A stretch of 26,274 nt of DNA from contig CAKZIH010000004.1 of assembly GCA_936931335.1 (NCBI GenBank), positions 1-26,274 on the forward strand, given 5' to 3'. A program made the position numbers and the translations under genes. The first letter of the stretch is position 1. Every line of letters starts with the position of its first letter. Below the pieces are notes generated by a model that saw nothing but the letters and a program-made list of their open reading frames with translations, did not search any database and was not told where the DNA came from. Of the stretch, positions 7,408 to 14,811 are shown in pieces. This DNA is from an uncultured Nostocoides sp. (lineage in GTDB: Bacteria; Actinomycetota; Actinomycetes; Actinomycetales; Dermatophilaceae).

Positions 7408-8424
7408 ATGCTTAAGCTGGGATACAAGGCGTCCGCCGAGCAGTTCGGGCCGGGGGAGCTCGCGGCATACGGGCAACTGGCGGAGGAAGTCGGCCTCGAC
7501 AGCGTGACCATCTCCGATCACTACCAGCCGTGGCGGCTGGAAGGCGGACATGCGCCGAATGCGTTGGCGTGGTTGGGTTTTCTCGCCGGGCGTACCGAAC
7601 GGGTGACGCTGGGGACCTCGGTGTTGACGCCGACCTTCCGGTACAACCCGGCGGTCGTGGCGCAGGAGTTCGCCACGCTGGGGCTGTTGGCGCCGGGGCG
7701 GATCTTCCTCGGGGTCGGCTCAGGTGAGGCGCTCAACGAGATCGCGGTCGGCTCGGTGCAGGAGTGGCCGGAGTTCAAGGAACGCTTCGCCCGGCTGCGC
7801 GAGGCGGTCAAGCTGATGCGCCAGTTGTGGACCGAGGAGTCGGTGACCTTCGAGGGCGACTATTACCGGACTCGGGACGCGCGGATCTTCGATCGCCCGG
7901 AGCAGCCGATCCCGGTCTTCGTCGCCGCGGGCGGGCCCATGGTCGCCCGGTATGCCGGCCGGGTCGCCGACGGCTTCATCTGCACCTCCGGCAAGGGCCG
8001 CGAACTCTATGCCGACGAGTTGATCCCGGCGGTGGCGGAGGGTCGAGAGAAGGCCGGACGGGCGGGCGAGCCGATCGAGCGGATGATCGAGATCAAGCTG
8101 TCCTGGGATCCGGATCCCGAACTGGCACTACAGAACACGCGCTTCTGGGCGCCGCTCTCGCTGACCGCCGAGCAGAAACACTCGATCCACAGCCCGGCTG
8201 AGATGGAGCGGGTGGCGGACGAGTTGCCGATCGAGCAGGTCGCCAAGCGCTGGATCGTCAGCGCCGATCCCCAGGAGGTGGTCGAGGCGGTGAAGTTCTA
8301 TACCGACCTCGGTTTCGACCACTTGGTCTTCCACGGCCCGGGACACGACCAGGAGCGCTTCCTGCGCACCTTCGCCGAGCAGGTCGTGCCGGGTCTGCGG
8401 GAGCTGACGCCGGCTCAGGGCTGA
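7408..8424 (+). CDS. fgd: F420-dependent glucose-6-phosphate dehydrogenase
   Basis: Oxidises glucose 6-phosphate to 6-phosphogluconolactone while reducing coenzyme F420, feeding F420H2-dependent reductases. The 338 residues belong to the luciferase-like F420 superfamily and keep FGD landmarks along the whole length: KLGYKASAEQF at the N-terminus, ISDHYQPW (His 38 corresponds to the catalytic His of mycobacterial Fgd1), GTSVLTPTFRYNPAVVAQ, GSGEALNEIA, CTSGKGRELY, NTRFWAPLSLTAEQKHSIHS and HLVFHGPGHDQERF. ATG at 7408 follows GAAGGAG by 7 nt; that site lies in the end of the RidA pseudogene. The organism should therefore make F420. A weak hairpin lies just after the stop. Confidence 0.93.
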   Translation: MLKLGYKASAEQFGPGELAAYGQLAEEVGLDSVTISDHYQPWRLEGGHAPNALAWLGFLAGRTERVTLGTSVLTPTFRYNPAVVAQEFATLGLLAPGRIFLGVGSGEALNEIAVGSVQEWPEFKERFARLREAVKLMRQLWTEESVTFEGDYYRTRDARIFDRPEQPIPVFVAAGGPMVARYAGRVADGFICTSGKGRELYADELIPAVAEGREKAGRAGEPIERMIEIKLSWDPDPELALQNTRFWAPLSLTAEQKHSIHSPAEMERVADELPIEQVAKRWIVSADPQEVVEAVKFYTDLGFDHLVFHGPGHDQERFLRTFAEQVVPGLRELTPAQG

Positions 8425-8427
8425 ACT

Positions 8428-8448
8428 CGCACCAGATTGACCGGTGCG
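8428..8448. terminator. Hairpin between convergent fgd and aminotransferase genes
   Basis: CGCACC (8428-8433) and GGTGCG (8443-8448) form a perfect 6-bp stem with a 9-nt loop in the 38-bp gap between two convergent stop codons. No T run on either side. It could serve both genes; the stem is short. Confidence 0.3.
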
Positions 8449-8462
8449 GAGGGTGGGTGGAG

Positions 8463-9656
8463 TCAGCCCAGGCGGGCGGTGAACTCGGCGATCCGGTCCA
8501 AGGCAATGCTGACGGCGGCGGCCCCGGCGGCCAGGGACAGTCGGATATGTGTGCCACCGTGGGCGGCGTCGAAGTCGACGCCGGGCGTCAGCGCGACATC
8601 CTGCTGTTCGAGCAGGGCCTGGCACCAGGCGACCGAATCGGCATACGGGCCAAGGACATCCGCGATCCCGGCATAGACATAGAAGGCGCCGTCGGCGGGA
8701 GCGACGTAGCGCCAGCCCAGCCGCGGGAGGGCATCGAGGACCAGACCGCGGGCCACCGCGAACTCGGCCACCGCGTGCTCGCCCTCGGCATACGACTGCG
8801 GAGTGAAGGCGGCGATGGCGGCGTGCTGGGCGGGGACCGGCGCGCACAGCGCCAGACTGCCGGCGAGGGCGTCGATCCGGTCGGCGAGGTCGGCGGGCAT
8901 GAGCATCCAGCCCAGCCGCCAGCCGGTCATCCCCCAGAACTTGCTGAACGAGGAGATCACGATGCTGGCGCGGTCGTGCTCCCAAGCGCACGTGCCGACC
9001 GAGCCGGTGTAGGTGACGCCGTGGTAGATCTCGTCGCTGACCACCCGGACGCCGGCTTCGCGGCACCACTGGAGGATCGCGGAGAATTCCTTGTCCCGCA
9101 CCATGGTTCCGGTGGGATTGGCGGGGCTGGCGATGATCAGACCGGCCAGCGGGGAGGTCGCGTGGGCGGCGGCGAGCAGGTCGACCGTGGGTTGGAAACG
9201 GGCCTCGGCGCCGGTGTCGAGCTCCACCACCTCGCAGCCCAGGGAGCGCAGGATGTTGACGTATGCCGGGTAGCCGGGCCGCGCGACCGCCACCCGGTCG
9301 CCGGCATCGAAGGCGGCGAGGAAGCCCAGCAGGAAGGCACCCGAACTGCCCGTGGTCACGCAGAAATCATTCGGGTCGAGATCGAGGTCATACCAGCGCC
9401 GGTAATGCCCGGCGAGTTCCTCACGCAGGGGACGTATGCCGCGAGATTCGCTGTAGCCCAGCGGGATCCGCTCGGTCATCACCCCGGCCGCGGCGTCCCG
9501 AACCGCCGTGGGCGCACCCTGTCCCGGCTCGCCGGCGCACAGGCTGATCACCTCCCGGCCCTCCTCCCGGGCCTGGGTGACTGCCTGCAGCACGGTCATC
9601 ACGGTGAACGGGGGGACCGCGGAGCGAGCGGATGGGCCGAGGGGGGCGGGCGGCAT
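8463..9656 (-). CDS. PLP-dependent class I/II aminotransferase
   Basis: About 397 residues of the fold-type I aspartate-aminotransferase family. Landmarks are SARSAVPPFTVM near the start, SLCAGEPGQGAPTAV, YSESRGIRPLREELAGHY, TTGSSGAFLLGFLA (cofactor phosphate loop), ASPANPTGTM, SDEIYHGVTY and the PLP-lysine motif SSFSKFWGMTGWRLGW, ending in GTHIRLSLA. The amino donor cannot be deduced. The ATG at 9656 is preferred since AGGGTGG lies about 6 nt upstream and homologues start near SARSAVPPF; an ATG at 9689 would add 11 residues. Both start codons lie in copies of CCCGTATGCCGCCC, part of the heptamer described in the findings. The gene is divergent from menB. Confidence 0.88.
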   Translation of the reverse strand: MPPAPLGPSARSAVPPFTVMTVLQAVTQAREEGREVISLCAGEPGQGAPTAVRDAAAGVMTERIPLGYSESRGIRPLREELAGHYRRWYDLDLDPNDFCVTTGSSGAFLLGFLAAFDAGDRVAVARPGYPAYVNILRSLGCEVVELDTGAEARFQPTVDLLAAAHATSPLAGLIIASPANPTGTMVRDKEFSAILQWCREAGVRVVSDEIYHGVTYTGSVGTCAWEHDRASIVISSFSKFWGMTGWRLGWMLMPADLADRIDALAGSLALCAPVPAQHAAIAAFTPQSYAEGEHAVAEFAVARGLVLDALPRLGWRYVAPADGAFYVYAGIADVLGPYADSVAWCQALLEQQDVALTPGVDFDAAHGGTHIRLSLAAGAAAVSIALDRIAEFTARLG

Positions 9657-9720
9657 ACGGGCCACCCTGGCATAGGTCAGGGGCGGCATACGGGAGTTCG
9701 GGGCGCGCGGAACGACTGCC

Positions 9721-9726
9721 TAGACT
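9721..9726 (+). promoter_or_regulatory. -10 box of menB, probably leaderless
   Basis: TAGACT fits TANNNT and is followed by 7 nt and then the ATG of menB, which puts the expected transcription start at or next to the A of ATG. No ribosome site is present. The same arrangement recurs at several genes in this window. Confidence 0.5.
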
Positions 9727-9733
9727 CGCGAGT

Positions 9734-10609
9734 ATGTCGCGACCGTTGGGCAACAAGGAATATTCGACCGAGGTGACCTGGACTGCGGTGCCGGGATTCG
9801 AGCACTTCGAGGATGTGCGCTATGAGCACAGCGAAGACGGCATCGCCAAGGTGACGATCAACCGCCCGCAGGTGCGCAACGCCTTCCGGCCGCAGACGAT
9901 CATGGAGATCTCCGATGCCTTCACGCACGCGCGCGAGGACGGCAGCGTCGGGGTCGTCGTGCTCACGGGCGAGGGCCCGGACGCCTTTTGCTCCGGCGGC
10001 GACCAGAACGTGCGCGGCGACACCGGCTATCTGACCGAGCCGGGCAAGGCCGGGTCGGTCGGGCGCTTCCACGTCACCGATCTGCAGATCCAGATGCGCC
10101 GCCTGCCCAAGCCGGTCGTCGCCATGGTCGCCGGGTATGCCGTGGGCGGCGGCCACATCCTGCACCTGCTGTGCGATCTGACGATCGCCGCCGACAATGC
10201 GCAGTTCGGCCAGGTCGGCCCCCGCGTCGGGTCGTTCGACGGTGGCTATGGTGCGGCGCTGCTGGCCGAGCAGGTCGGGGTCAAGAAGGCCAAGGAGATC
10301 TGGTTCCTGTGCCGCATGTATGACGCCCAGGAGGCCCGCGAGATGGGCCTGGTGAACACCGTGGTCCCGCTGGCCGAACTTGAGGCGGAGACCGTGCGCT
10401 GGTGCCGGGAGATGCTGGACAAGTCGCCCTTTGCGCTGCGCCTGATGAAGGCCAGTTTTAACGCCTCGCAGGACGGTATGGCGGGCCTGCAGCAACTGGC
10501 CCACGACGCGAACCTGCTCTTCTACTCCACCGAGGAGGCGCGGGAAGGCCGGGAGGCCTACAAGGCCAAGCGCCCCACCGACTTCGGGCAGTTCCCGCGC
10601 CGCGCCTGA
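9734..10609 (+). CDS. menB: 1,4-dihydroxy-2-naphthoyl-CoA synthase
   Basis: A crotonase-fold enzyme of 291 residues that closes the second ring of the naphthoquinone head group, from o-succinylbenzoyl-CoA to dihydroxynaphthoyl-CoA, in menaquinone synthesis. MenB-specific landmarks are VTINRPQVRNAFRPQT, CSGGDQNVRG, the oxyanion-hole segment GYAVGGGHILHLLCDLTIA, GPRVGSFDGGYGAALLA and the C-terminal EGREAYKAKRPTDF. The N-terminal extension ending VPGFEHFEDVRYE is normal for actinobacterial MenB. ATG at 9734 sits directly after a -10-like TAGACT, suggesting a leaderless mRNA. No other menaquinone gene is in the window. Confidence 0.95.
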   Translation: MSRPLGNKEYSTEVTWTAVPGFEHFEDVRYEHSEDGIAKVTINRPQVRNAFRPQTIMEISDAFTHAREDGSVGVVVLTGEGPDAFCSGGDQNVRGDTGYLTEPGKAGSVGRFHVTDLQIQMRRLPKPVVAMVAGYAVGGGHILHLLCDLTIAADNAQFGQVGPRVGSFDGGYGAALLAEQVGVKKAKEIWFLCRMYDAQEAREMGLVNTVVPLAELEAETVRWCREMLDKSPFALRLMKASFNASQDGMAGLQQLAHDANLLFYSTEEAREGREAYKAKRPTDFGQFPRRA

Positions 10610-10623
10610 GGTCAATGGACCTC
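10608..10623 (+). terminator. Short hairpin overlapping the menB stop codon
   Basis: GAGGTC (10608-10613), loop AATG, GACCTC (10618-10623): a perfect 6-bp stem that begins in the stop codon. G-rich sequence follows rather than T. Possible terminator. The rest of the 135-bp gap to 10745 shows no gene. Confidence 0.3.
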
Positions 10624-10744
10624 GGGGGCGGGTTGCGCCAGAAGCGGTAGCGCGACTGCGGCGAGTCTTACGGTGCGCATCCCAAGAGCGGGGATGGGGT
10701 CACTTCCCGCAGACTGTGACACGACCAATTCAGGGAGGCCGCGG

Positions 10745-11198
10745 ATGGAGAAGGCCGAGTTTGAGCGCAGATTCGAGGCTGCTCGGGCCGCGAACCCGTC
10801 GCCCCATCCGGGTGTGGAACCGATCGATCTCGTTCCAGCCACCGAGGACGAGATCGCTGCATTCGAGACCGGCATCGGGGTTCGCCTTGCCGAGCAGCAC
10901 CGCGAGTTCCTGCGCGAGCACGGCGGCGGTCGGTTGCTCTTTCTAGACGTGTGCCCCAGTGAACGGTGGGGCGCAAAGTCCCGAGGACCTGTATAGCGCC
11001 AACTCATCGGTGGACGCCTCCGACTTCGTCGCCGTCGCGCCAGTCGGTACGGGTGACTACTGGGGGTTCACCTGCCGGGACGGTCGATGCGAGGAGCAAG
11101 TCTCGTTCCGCGACCGTGAGAGCGGCGCCGTCACGGCTGAGGCCGAGGACTTCTACTCGTTCCTTACGCGCCGGGGTTTCGGTGAGCCCGCCAACTGA
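10745..11198 (+). pseudogene. SMI1/KNR4 (SUKH) family gene split by a 1-bp frameshift
   Basis: ATG at 10745 has AGGGAGG seven nt upstream. The first frame reads a SUKH N-terminus (VPATEDEIAAFETGIGVRLA, then EQHREFLREHGGGRLLFLDV) and runs to a stop at 10996 through an unlikely RWGAKSRGPV tail. The frame one base on reads VNGGAQSPEDLYSANSSVDA, then VAVAPVGTGDYWGFTCRDG and SGAVTAEAEDFYSFLTRRGF, the C-terminal half of the same family, to TGA at 11196-11198. Removing one C from the C4 run at 10954-10957 joins them as LDVCPVNGGAQ. An intact product would have about 150 residues. SUKH proteins are often immunity proteins against contact-dependent toxins, but no toxin gene is nearby, so the role is open. 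It may be a decayed gene or a base-call error. Confidence 0.72.
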
Positions 11199-11200
11199 CC

Positions 11201-11224
11201 CGGGCCGCGTGCGAGTACGGCCCG
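11201..11224. terminator. Terminator-like hairpin after the SUKH gene
   Basis: CGGGCCG (11201-11207) pairs perfectly with CGGCCCG (11218-11224) around a 10-nt loop, two bases after the SUKH stop codon and ahead of the convergent tRNA gene. The 3' side has ACTTGGGTGTACTGCATTT. Confidence 0.45.
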
Positions 11225-11267
11225 ACTTGGGTGTACTGCATTTCCGCAGGTCAGGCATACTTTCTGA

Positions 11268-11344
<77 letters not shown>

Positions 11345-11401
11345 TGGCTGCCCGCGGCTGGCGCCACGGGTCGTCGCCACCCGCTCGGATGGCGACAGCA
11401 C

Positions 11402-11407
11402 AGGATA
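11402..11407 (-). promoter_or_regulatory. Candidate -10 box for tRNA-Pro
   Basis: On the minus strand TATCCT (within GGGTTATCCTGTG) fits TANNNT and lies about 58 bp before the mature 5' end of the tRNA. No clear -35 box is seen. Confidence 0.35.
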
Positions 11408-11423
11408 ACCCAGGCGGGGGAGA

Positions 11424-11439
11424 GCCCCGAAATCGGGGC
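11424..11439 (-). terminator. Hairpin after the GMC oxidoreductase gene
   Basis: GCCCCG (11424-11429), loop AAAT, CGGGGC (11434-11439): a perfect 6-bp stem 47 bp past the stop of the minus-strand oxidoreductase and just before the tRNA promoter. Possible terminator that separates the two units. No T run. Confidence 0.35.
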
Positions 11440-11485
11440 CAGGGGCCTGCCGCGAACGCCTAAAGCGACGACCCAGCGACCGAGC

Positions 11486-13192
11486 TCAGTCGGACGCCGG
11501 CCGACTCATCGCGACCCCAGTGAATTGCCGAACCGCCGGGTTGCGGGGCGCAACTGGCGCCACCCGCTCGTATGCCGTCCCCTGCGCCGGCCGGGGATCG
11601 GGCTCGCCCGCGTTGGGCCACAACGACATTGCCCGCTCCGCCTGGGCGGTGATGGTCAGCGACGGATTGACGCCCAGGTTCGCCGAGATCGTGGAACCGT
11701 CGGTGATGTGCAGGCCGGGGTAACCCCATACCCGGTGGTAGGGGTCGACGACCCCTTCCTGCGGACTCGCCCCGATCACCGAGCCGCCGAGGAAGTGCGC
11801 GGTCATCGGCATACCGAAGATCTCGCCCCAATTGCCACCGGCATACGCCCGCTCGCCGGTGGACCGCTGCAGCACTCGTGCCAGGGTCTGCGCGGCTCGA
11901 TGCCCCGCCGGGATCCAGGCGGGATTTGGTTCGCCGTGCCCCTGCCGCGACGTCAGCCCGCGACGCCAGCGACCGGTCCGCGCGGATACGTCGAGGGAAT
12001 TGTCCCGGGTCTGCATAACCAGGGCGATGATCGTGCGCTCCGACCAACGCCGGGGCAGCAACGCCCGGATCTGTCCAGGTTCACGCAGCAGGGTTCGCGC
12101 GGCCGCGACCAGCTTGCGCCGCGCATCCCCGGGCACCAGCGCGGAGGTCAGCAGACCCATCGCATTGGACCCCGGGCCATAGCGGCAGTTCTCGACGTGG
12201 GTCTCGGTGTCGGGGTGGAAGGAGGAGGTGATCGCCACCCCGCGGTCCAGCCCGCCGCCCGCCGGGACCCGCACCGCGCTGGCGCCCAGCAACGACTCGG
12301 AGTTCGTCCGGGTGAGCCGCCCAAGCCGGTCGGACAGCCCCGGCAGCGCGCCGGTCCGCTTCAAGCGGTGCAACAGCTGGCCCGTGCCCCATGCGCCGGC
12401 TGCGATCACGACCTGCGTGGTGACGATCTCGCGCCGCTCCCGCCGCACCCACGCCCCGGTGCGCTCACTGGTGATCCGGTATGCCGTCTGCCCCTCTTGT
12501 CCTACCCCCGGCCGCACGTCGACGACCGTGCGCAGCGGCTCGATCCGGACCCCGAGCCGCTCGGCGAGCGCCAGATAGTTCTTGACCAGCGTGTTCTTGG
12601 CGCCGACCCGGCAGCCGACCATGCAATTGCCGCACTGGGTGCATCCGGTCCGCGCCGGGCCCGCGCCACCGAAATAGGGATCGGCCACCCGCACCCCCGG
12701 CTCCCCGAAGAACACCCCGACGGGCGTCCGGCGCCACGTCTCGCCGACCCCGAGTTCCTCGGCAGCCTCGCGCATCACCCACTCGGCCGGCCCGCCACAC
12801 GGATTGGTCACCACCCCGAGCATCCGGGAAGCGGTCTCGTAGTGCGGCGCGAGCTCGTCCTGCCAGTCGGTGATCCCGGCCCACTGGCGATCGCGGAAGA
12901 AGGGAGCGGGCGGGACATACAGGGTGTTGGCGTAGTTGAGCGAGCCACCGCCGACCCCCGCCCCGGCGAGGATGAGCACATCATCGAGCTTGTGAATCCG
13001 TTGCACCCCAAAGCATTTGAGCACCGGCGCCCAGAGGAAGCGCCGCAGATCCCAGTTGGTGCGCGCGAAATCCTCGTCCGCGAACCGCCGACCGGCCTCA
13101 AGCACGAGCACTCGGTAGCCCTTCTCCGCGGCCCGCAGCGCGGCCACCGAGCCGCCGAACCCCGACCCGATCACCACGACGTCATAGTCCAC
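11486..13192 (-). CDS. FAD-dependent GMC oxidoreductase, cholesterol oxidase (ChoD) type
   Basis: A 568-residue flavoprotein. The N-terminus has the FAD Rossmann motif GSGFGG (residues 9-14) and the ADP-binding ELEAGRR-like segment (VLVLEAGRRF). The sequence DLRRFLWAPVLKCFGVQRIH, LAGAGVGGGSLNYANTLYVP, DPYFGGAGPARTGC, GVAITSSFHPDTETH, RWSERTIIALVMQ, QGHGEPNPAWIP and the C-terminal DGSTISANLGVNPSLTITAQ closely matches the ChoD-like proteins of mycobacteria, including four cysteines (184, 187, 190, 194; C-x2-C-x2-C-x3-C) like a ferredoxin site. Substrate is probably a sterol or other alcohol, but this is inferred. GTG at 13192 is chosen since AGGAG lies 5 nt upstream; a GTG at 13216 is possible. 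The 57-bp gap to the metallophosphoesterase stop side suggests it could share its transcript. Confidence 0.87.
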   Translation of the reverse strand: MDYDVVVIGSGFGGSVAALRAAEKGYRVLVLEAGRRFADEDFARTNWDLRRFLWAPVLKCFGVQRIHKLDDVLILAGAGVGGGSLNYANTLYVPPAPFFRDRQWAGITDWQDELAPHYETASRMLGVVTNPCGGPAEWVMREAAEELGVGETWRRTPVGVFFGEPGVRVADPYFGGAGPARTGCTQCGNCMVGCRVGAKNTLVKNYLALAERLGVRIEPLRTVVDVRPGVGQEGQTAYRITSERTGAWVRRERREIVTTQVVIAAGAWGTGQLLHRLKRTGALPGLSDRLGRLTRTNSESLLGASAVRVPAGGGLDRGVAITSSFHPDTETHVENCRYGPGSNAMGLLTSALVPGDARRKLVAAARTLLREPGQIRALLPRRWSERTIIALVMQTRDNSLDVSARTGRWRRGLTSRQGHGEPNPAWIPAGHRAAQTLARVLQRSTGERAYAGGNWGEIFGMPMTAHFLGGSVIGASPQEGVVDPYHRVWGYPGLHITDGSTISANLGVNPSLTITAQAERAMSLWPNAGEPDPRPAQGTAYERVAPVAPRNPAVRQFTGVAMSRPASD

Positions 13193-13273
13193 GCTGACTC
13201 CTGCCTCGGAACGCACCCGCCGATCGTGATGCCCCCGCCCGCCCCGGTCAAGGAATGACTCGGGCCGGACACC

Positions 13274-14209
13274 TCAGCCGCGAGAAGTCAGGGTGAGAAC
13301 GCTGGCCTCCGGGCGGCAGGCAAAGCGAACCGGGGCATAGGGGGAGGTGCCCAGGCCAGCGGAGACGTGCAGGTATGCGGCATCCTCCGGCGCGGCCGAC
13401 GAGGGCGCATCACCGGCACCCGGCCACCAGCGCGAGAGTCCCTTCGCCCGCGAGCGGTCGAGATCGCAGTTGGTGACCAGGGAGCCATACCAGGGCAGGC
13501 AGAGCTGGCCGCCGTGCGTGTGACCGGCGATGATCGCATCGACGCCGTCGCTCGCCATCGCATCAAGCACCCTCAGATAGGGCGCATGGCACACGCCGAG
13601 GAAGAGGTCCGTGCCCGGCGAGCGGGGGCCGGCGACCTCGGCATACCGATCCCGGTCCAAGTGTGGATCGTCGACCCCGACGAACTCGATCTCCAGTCCC
13701 TTGACCTGCAGCCGCCCGCGGGCATTGTCCAGATCCAGCCAGCCCGCATCCTGCGTGAACGACCGGATCAGGTCCTCGGTGAGCAGTCGGTGCTCGTCCT
13801 GGAGTTCGACGCGGGAGTCGGGCAGCAGATAGCGGCCGGGATTCTTGGCTTTCGGCCCGTAATAGTCGTTGGAGCCCAAGGCGAAGACGCCCGGTATGTC
13901 GTAGAGCGGCTCCAGCGCCCGCACCGCCTCCGGCACCGCGCGCTCGTGCGCCAGGTTGTCGCCGGTATTGATGACCAGATCGGGCTTAAGCTCGGCCAGC
14001 CGCCGCACCCAGGCGATCTTGCGCCCCTGACCAGGCACCAGGTGCATATCGCTCATCTGCACCACGGTCAGCGGGTCGGCGCCGGCGGGCAGCACCGGCA
14101 GGGTGAAGCGCCGCAGCACGAACGCATTGCGTTCGATCACGCTCGCGTAGGCCAGTCCGGCCGCCCCGAGCGCGCCGAGTCCGGTGATCGAGCGAAGGAT
14201 CGGATGCAT
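13274..14209 (-). CDS. Membrane-anchored metallophosphoesterase
   Basis: A 311-residue calcineurin-like phosphoesterase. Metal-binding motifs are in order: SDMHL (D54, H56), NTGDNLAH (D84, N85), GSNDYYG (N114, D115) and GHTHGGQLCLPWYGS near residues 225-239, ending in HVSAGLGTSPYAPVRF. The first 25 residues are hydrophobic and can anchor it in the membrane. A metallophosphoesterase next to ponA2 is also the arrangement in Mycobacterium (Rv3683 beside ponA2), which points to an envelope role; the substrate is unknown. No ribosome site precedes the ATG, but GAGACT lies 6 nt upstream, suggesting a leaderless transcript. It is divergent from the YqeY gene. Confidence 0.88.
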   Translation of the reverse strand: MHPILRSITGLGALGAAGLAYASVIERNAFVLRRFTLPVLPAGADPLTVVQMSDMHLVPGQGRKIAWVRRLAELKPDLVINTGDNLAHERAVPEAVRALEPLYDIPGVFALGSNDYYGPKAKNPGRYLLPDSRVELQDEHRLLTEDLIRSFTQDAGWLDLDNARGRLQVKGLEIEFVGVDDPHLDRDRYAEVAGPRSPGTDLFLGVCHAPYLRVLDAMASDGVDAIIAGHTHGGQLCLPWYGSLVTNCDLDRSRAKGLSRWWPGAGDAPSSAAPEDAAYLHVSAGLGTSPYAPVRFACRPEASVLTLTSRG

Positions 14210-14253
14210 CTGCCCAGTCTCTCAGGCAAGCGATTAATCTCGCGGACGCCTGG

Positions 14254-14259
14254 GACACT
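14254..14259 (+). promoter_or_regulatory. -10-like box of the YqeY gene, probably leaderless
   Basis: GACACT lies 6 nt before the ATG at 14266, with no ribosome site between. On the other strand GAGACT lies 6 nt before the metallophosphoesterase ATG, so the 56-bp gap appears to hold two similar divergent starts (GACACTGGCCGT-ATG and GAGACTGGGCAG-ATG). The first base differs from TANNNT. Confidence 0.35.
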
Positions 14260-14265
14260 GGCCGT

Positions 14266-14718
14266 ATGACGGTCACCAAGGCACAGCTCCAGTCCGACCT
14301 GCACGAGGCGATGCGCGCCCGCGACAGGGTGCGGTCCGCGACGCTGCGGATGGCGCTCACCGCGATCACCACCGCCGAAGCCGCGGGCGCCCATCACGAC
14401 CTGAGCGCCGACGAGGTCCAGGCGGTGCTGACTAAGGAGGCTAAGAAGCGGCGTGAAGCCGCAACGGCATACGAGCAGGCCGGACGCCCGGAACTCGCGG
14501 CCACGGAGAACGGCGAACTCGCGGTCCTGCAGGACTACCTGCCCCAGCAACTCGACGAGGCCGCCATCACTGAATTGGTCGACGCGGCCATCGCCGAGAC
14601 CGGCGCCACCGGGCCCGCGCAGATGGGCCAAGTCATGAAGGCGGTGCAGCCCAAGATCGCCGGACGCGGCGACGGTGGCGCGGTTGCCGCCATCGTCAAG
14701 CAACGACTGACGCGCTGA
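14266..14718 (+). CDS. GatB/YqeY domain-containing protein
   Basis: A 150-residue helical protein. The order of segments (QLQSDLHEAMRARDRVRSAT, LTKEAKKRREAATAYEQAGR, ENGELAVLQDYLPQQLDE, GPAQMGQVMKAVQPKIAGR, GGAVAAIVKQRL) is that of the YqeY family, which resembles the tail domain of GatB that contacts tRNA in the amidotransferase. Stand-alone YqeY proteins have no firmly known activity; a link to tRNA or amidation is only inferred. There is no membrane segment or signal peptide. It is divergent from the metallophosphoesterase and convergent with ponA2. Confidence 0.9.
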   Translation: MTVTKAQLQSDLHEAMRARDRVRSATLRMALTAITTAEAAGAHHDLSADEVQAVLTKEAKKRREAATAYEQAGRPELAATENGELAVLQDYLPQQLDEAAITELVDAAIAETGATGPAQMGQVMKAVQPKIAGRGDGGAVAAIVKQRLTR

Positions 14719-14740
14719 CGTCGCCGCCCTGTCCGCTGTG

Positions 14741-14764
14741 GCCCGGGGCTGTGCTGGCCCGGGC
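14741..14764. terminator. Possible hairpin between convergent YqeY and ponA2 genes
   Basis: GCCCGG (14741-14746) can pair with CCGGGC (14759-14764) around a 12-nt loop in the 93-bp gap. The gap is GC-rich with several competing pairings, so this is weak. No gene is seen in it. Confidence 0.25.
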
Positions 14765-14811
14765 GATGCGGTCCCCGGTCGACTCAGCCCCGGCCCTCGG
14801 TGGTTGCCGGA

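Noticed and set aside
8457..9776. Long plus-strand open frame (about 440 codons) opposite the aminotransferase
   Set aside because: The minus-strand frame has a full set of aminotransferase motifs; the plus frame is low-complexity Gly/Arg/Asp and is the usual open antisense frame of GC-rich coding DNA.
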